6,960 nt of DNA, taken from an uncultured Eubacterium sp. (GTDB lineage: Bacteria; Bacillota; Clostridia; Oscillospirales; Acutalibacteraceae). Position 1 is the stretch's first letter; every line of letters begins with the position of its first letter. Of the stretch, positions 4,812 to 6,960 are shown in pieces. The notes below the pieces were generated by a model. The model was given only the letters and a program-made list of their open reading frames with translations. It had not been told where the DNA came from and searched no databases. The stretch lies in assembly GCA_910577215.1 (NCBI GenBank), contig CAJTMQ010000006.1, forward strand, positions 16,006-22,965, read 5' to 3'. The translations under genes were made by a program, and so were the position numbers.

Positions 4812-6864
4812 GCTGGCAAAAACAGCGGGCTTCTGCTTTGGTGTTGACCGTGCGGTTAATCTTGTGTATGACCTAGTTGATAAGGGCGAAAGAGTGTGTA
4901 CACTCGGTCCGATTATTCATAATCAGCAGGTTGTTGATGATTTAAGCAGCAAGGGTGTTAAAACAATCGAAAAGCCGTCTGACTGTGATGCCGAGTACAA
5001 AATTGTTGTAAGAACTCACGGTGTTGAAAAATCTGTTATTGAAGAAATTGAAAACAGCGGCACGCCTTATGTTAACGCAACCTGCCCGTTTGTTCTTAAA
5101 ATCCACAGAATTGTAAGTGAACAGAATCCTGACACGGTAACACTTATTGCAGGTGACGAAAACCACCCCGAGGTTATGGGCTTCCGTTCATTCTGTAAGG
5201 GCAGAAGCTATGTGTTCAGAAATGAAAATGAGCTTGAAAATATTATTTCATCAAACGAAATCGGTAATAATGACAGTGTGATTTGTGTTTCACAAACCAC
5301 ATTCAGCCTTGAAGAATGGAAAAAATGTAAAAAAAAATTAAAAAAAGTATATACAAATTGTGAAATATTTGATACAATATGCAGTGCAACATCCGATAGA
5401 CAGGAGGAAGCACACTCTTTATCCAAAGAATGTGATGCCATGATTGTGATCGGAGGTCGCCATTCATCCAATACATGCAAGCTAAGAGATGTGTGTTCTG
5501 AAAATACGCCAACTTTCCTAATCGAAACAGCAAGCGAGCTTTCGGGCATAGATTTTTCACCTTACAAAGTAGTTGGAGTAACTGCCGGGGCCTCGACACC
5601 CTCGGTTATTATCAAGGAGGTACTCAAAACCATGTCCGAAGAAATTAAAGAAAAGGAAGTTGAAACAACTGAAGAAGTTGTGGAGACAGCAGAAATCGCT
5701 GATAATGCCGAAAAGGCTGCTGTCGATGCATCTGCTGATGGTGAGGCAACCTTCGCAGAAATGCTCGAAGAATCATTCAGTGACGACGACACAAGCAAAG
5801 TAGTAAAGGGAATTGTTGTAAACATTACTCCTACAGAAGTTTTTGTTGATGTTCCCGGAAGAAAGCAAACAGGTGTAATTGCATCTGATGACCTTTCAGC
5901 AGAGCCGTTTGATAAATGCGAAGATGTTGTATCAATCGGTGATGAACTTGACCTTATCATTATGAAAACAGATGATCAGGACGGCGTACTCAAGCTTTCA
6001 AAGAAATTAACAGATGCATTCAAAGGCTGGGATGAAATTGTTGCAGCTAAAGAAGCAGATGAAATTCTTGAAGGTATAGTAACAGCTGTTATCCGCGGCG
6101 GTGTTCTTGTAACTGTAAAGGGCACTCGCGTATTTGTTCCTGCATCACTTACAGGCGTTCCTCGCAATCAGGAGCTTGATGTTCTTAAGGGTGCAACTGT
6201 TCGTTTCAAGGTTATTGATCTCAATAATTCAAGAAGAAGAGCAGTGGGTTCAATTAAGGTTGTTGCACTTGAAGAAAAGAAAGCAGCAGAGGAAGAAGCT
6301 TGGGCTAAGCTTGAAGAGGGAATGGTATTAACAGGAACTGTTAAATCACTCACAAGCTACGGCGCATTTGTAGATATCGGCGGCATAGACGGAATGATTC
6401 ACATCAGTGAGCTTTCATGGACTCGCATTAAGCATCCGTCAGAGGTTGTTAAGGTTGGTGATCAGGTAGAGGTTACCATCAAAGCTCTTGACGATGAAAA
6501 TAAAAAGATTTCTCTTGGCTTCAAGAAGATTGAAGATAATCCGTGGGAAATCCTTAAAAGAGATTATCCTGTCGGAACAGACATTGATGCAACAGTTGTT
6601 GGTCTTGCAGCATTTGGTGCATTTGCAAATGTAATTCCGGGAATTGACGGTCTTATCCACATCAGCCAGATCAGCTGGGATAGAATTAAAACTCCTGCAG
6701 ATGTTCTCAAGGTTGGTGATGAAATCAAAGCAAGAATCACAGAGATTGACTTTGATAAGAAGAGAGTAAGCCTTTCAATGAAAGAGCTTCTCGAAAAGCC
6801 TGAAGAGAAGATTGCGGCTCTTGCTTCTGATGACGAAGCTGAAGAAGCAGCAGACGAAGAATAA
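4801..6864 (+). CDS. ispH-rpsA: Bifunctional IspH (HMBPP reductase) / ribosomal protein S1 fusion
   Basis: The 687-residue protein joins two functions. Residues 1-277 are IspH, the [4Fe-4S] enzyme that reduces HMBPP to IPP and DMAPP in the last MEP-pathway step. Cluster ligands are Cys12, Cys95 and Cys194. Substrate residues include His40, His122, Glu124 (NHPE), Thr166/Thr167, HSSN (221-224) and Ser265 in TAGASTP. An acidic linker (about 278-332) leads to four S1 (OB-fold) repeats at about 333-402, 421-488, 507-575 and 591-662, then an acidic tail. Repeats 3 and 4 have the canonical YGAFVDI/FGAFANV and GLIHIS-type RNA-binding pattern; repeats 1 and 2 are degenerate. Four repeats resemble the shorter Gram-positive S1 rather than the six of E. 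coli. The fusion is typical of Clostridia. An internal ribosome site and ATG at the junction may also give free S1. The gene closes the operon and is followed by a terminator. Confidence 0.96.
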   Translation: MQIRLAKTAGFCFGVDRAVNLVYDLVDKGERVCTLGPIIHNQQVVDDLSSKGVKTIEKPSDCDAEYKIVVRTHGVEKSVIEEIENSGTPYVNATCPFVLKIHRIVSEQNPDTVTLIAGDENHPEVMGFRSFCKGRSYVFRNENELENIISSNEIGNNDSVICVSQTTFSLEEWKKCKKKLKKVYTNCEIFDTICSATSDRQEEAHSLSKECDAMIVIGGRHSSNTCKLRDVCSENTPTFLIETASELSGIDFSPYKVVGVTAGASTPSVIIKEVLKTMSEEIKEKEVETTEEVVETAEIADNAEKAAVDASADGEATFAEMLEESFSDDDTSKVVKGIVVNITPTEVFVDVPGRKQTGVIASDDLSAEPFDKCEDVVSIGDELDLIIMKTDDQDGVLKLSKKLTDAFKGWDEIVAAKEADEILEGIVTAVIRGGVLVTVKGTRVFVPASLTGVPRNQELDVLKGATVRFKVIDLNNSRRRAVGSIKVVALEEKKAAEEEAWAKLEEGMVLTGTVKSLTSYGAFVDIGGIDGMIHISELSWTRIKHPSEVVKVGDQVEVTIKALDDENKKISLGFKKIEDNPWEILKRDYPVGTDIDATVVGLAAFGAFANVIPGIDGLIHISQISWDRIKTPADVLKVGDEIKARITEIDFDKKRVSLSMKELLEKPEEKIAALASDDEAEEAADEE
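5329..5378 (+). promoter_or_regulatory. Candidate internal promoter with A-tract UP-like element, within the ispH part
   Basis: TATACA (5350-5355, four of six matches to the -35 consensus), a 17-base spacer and TACAAT (5373-5378, five of six) preceded by the TG of an extended -10. Immediately upstream are A-tracts of nine (5329-5337) and seven (5340-5346) bases, covering about -56 to -39 relative to a predicted start near 5385, which is where UP elements lie. A transcript from here would begin about 247 bases before the internal S1 start codon. The A-rich sequence also encodes a Lys-rich stretch of IspH (K177-K182), so chance is a real alternative. Confidence 0.4.
5614..5634 (+). promoter_or_regulatory. 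Internal Shine-Dalgarno and in-frame ATG at the IspH/S1 junction
   Basis: AAGGAGGT (5614-5621) is a full eight-base match to the usual anti-Shine-Dalgarno sequence. Ten bases later comes an ATG (5632-5634) in the frame of the fusion, at Met278. Initiation here would give a 410-residue protein beginning MSEEIKEKE, which contains the acidic segment and all four S1 repeats and nothing of IspH. The position exactly at the domain border supports real use. The counter-argument is that AAGGAGGT encodes I-K-E-V, a peptide common at the IspH C-terminus. Confidence 0.6.
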
Positions 6865-6879
6865 TCTTTAATAAAAAGT

Positions 6880-6909
6880 AACGCTATGGCATTTGCCATA
6901 GCGTTTTTT
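6880..6909 (+). terminator. Rho-independent terminator of the operon
   Basis: An 11-base perfect inverted repeat (AACGCTATGGC at 6880-6890, GCCATAGCGTT at 6895-6905) with a four-base ATTT loop runs into six T residues (6904-6909). It lies 15 bases after the ispH-rpsA stop codon. It is the only strong hairpin plus T-run I see downstream of any gene in the window, so it should end transcripts from all the plus-strand promoters. Confidence 0.93.
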
Positions 6910-6960
6910 GTATAAATTATAATTATTTTATGAAAAAATTGAATTTATAAGATTGTTATA

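Noticed and set aside
5208..5549. 113-codon open frame on the minus strand within ispH
   Set aside because: Antisense of a well-supported enzyme; the Phe/Ser-rich composition follows from the A-rich coding strand.
5562..5960. 132-codon open frame on the minus strand
   Set aside because: Low-complexity Ser/Thr-rich translation opposite the acidic linker and first S1 repeat; it is the antisense image of Glu/Ala/Asp codons, with no ribosome site or family resemblance.
6564..6899. 111-codon minus-strand open frame reaching into the terminator
   Set aside because: It begins within the terminator hairpin and mirrors S1 repeat 4; there is no recognisable domain.
6910..6960. Possible promoter for a gene beyond the right edge (TTGAAT near 6939)
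   Set aside because: A matching -10 would fall outside the window, and AT-rich sequence makes such hexamers common.

Overview
The window looks like chromosomal housekeeping DNA from a low-to-mid GC anaerobic Firmicute of class Clostridia, probably an Oscillospiraceae/Ruminococcaceae-type gut bacterium. The evidence is the A/T-rich codon use, strong Shine-Dalgarno sites, sigma-A type promoters, and above all an IspH-ribosomal protein S1 fusion downstream of cmk and plsC, an arrangement I know from Clostridia. The species assignment is inference. I see no mobile element, CRISPR array, tRNA or rRNA.

Layout. On the minus strand, 1-205 is the N-terminal part of a class I mannose-6-phosphate isomerase (manA) that runs off the left edge. 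A 110-base intergenic region (206-315) holds two divergent promoters whose -35 elements touch. On the plus strand, 316-6864 carries five tightly packed genes: an ABC-F ribosome-associated ATPase (316-2205), a BaiN/HI0933-family flavoprotein (2242-3465), cytidylate kinase cmk (3490-4149), acyltransferase plsC (4152-4811) and the ispH-rpsA fusion (4801-6864). A strong rho-independent terminator follows at 6880-6909. The last 50 bases are AT-rich with no gene visible.

The genes from 2242 on form one operon by spacing (24 bases, 2 bases, then an 11-base overlap). It joins pyrimidine nucleotide supply (Cmk), phosphatidic acid synthesis (PlsC), isoprenoid precursor synthesis (IspH) and translation (S1). 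A perfect-consensus sigma-A promoter (TTGACA, 17 bases, TATAAT) lies across the end of the ABC-F gene and would start this operon independently.

No new system of genes is evident. The most interesting signals are regulatory and lie inside the fusion gene. The S1 half has its own perfect Shine-Dalgarno sequence and in-frame ATG exactly at the domain junction (5614-5634). Upstream, within the IspH part, is a promoter-like element preceded by two A-tracts (5329-5378). Together they suggest that free S1 protein may be made from a gene normally annotated only as a fusion.
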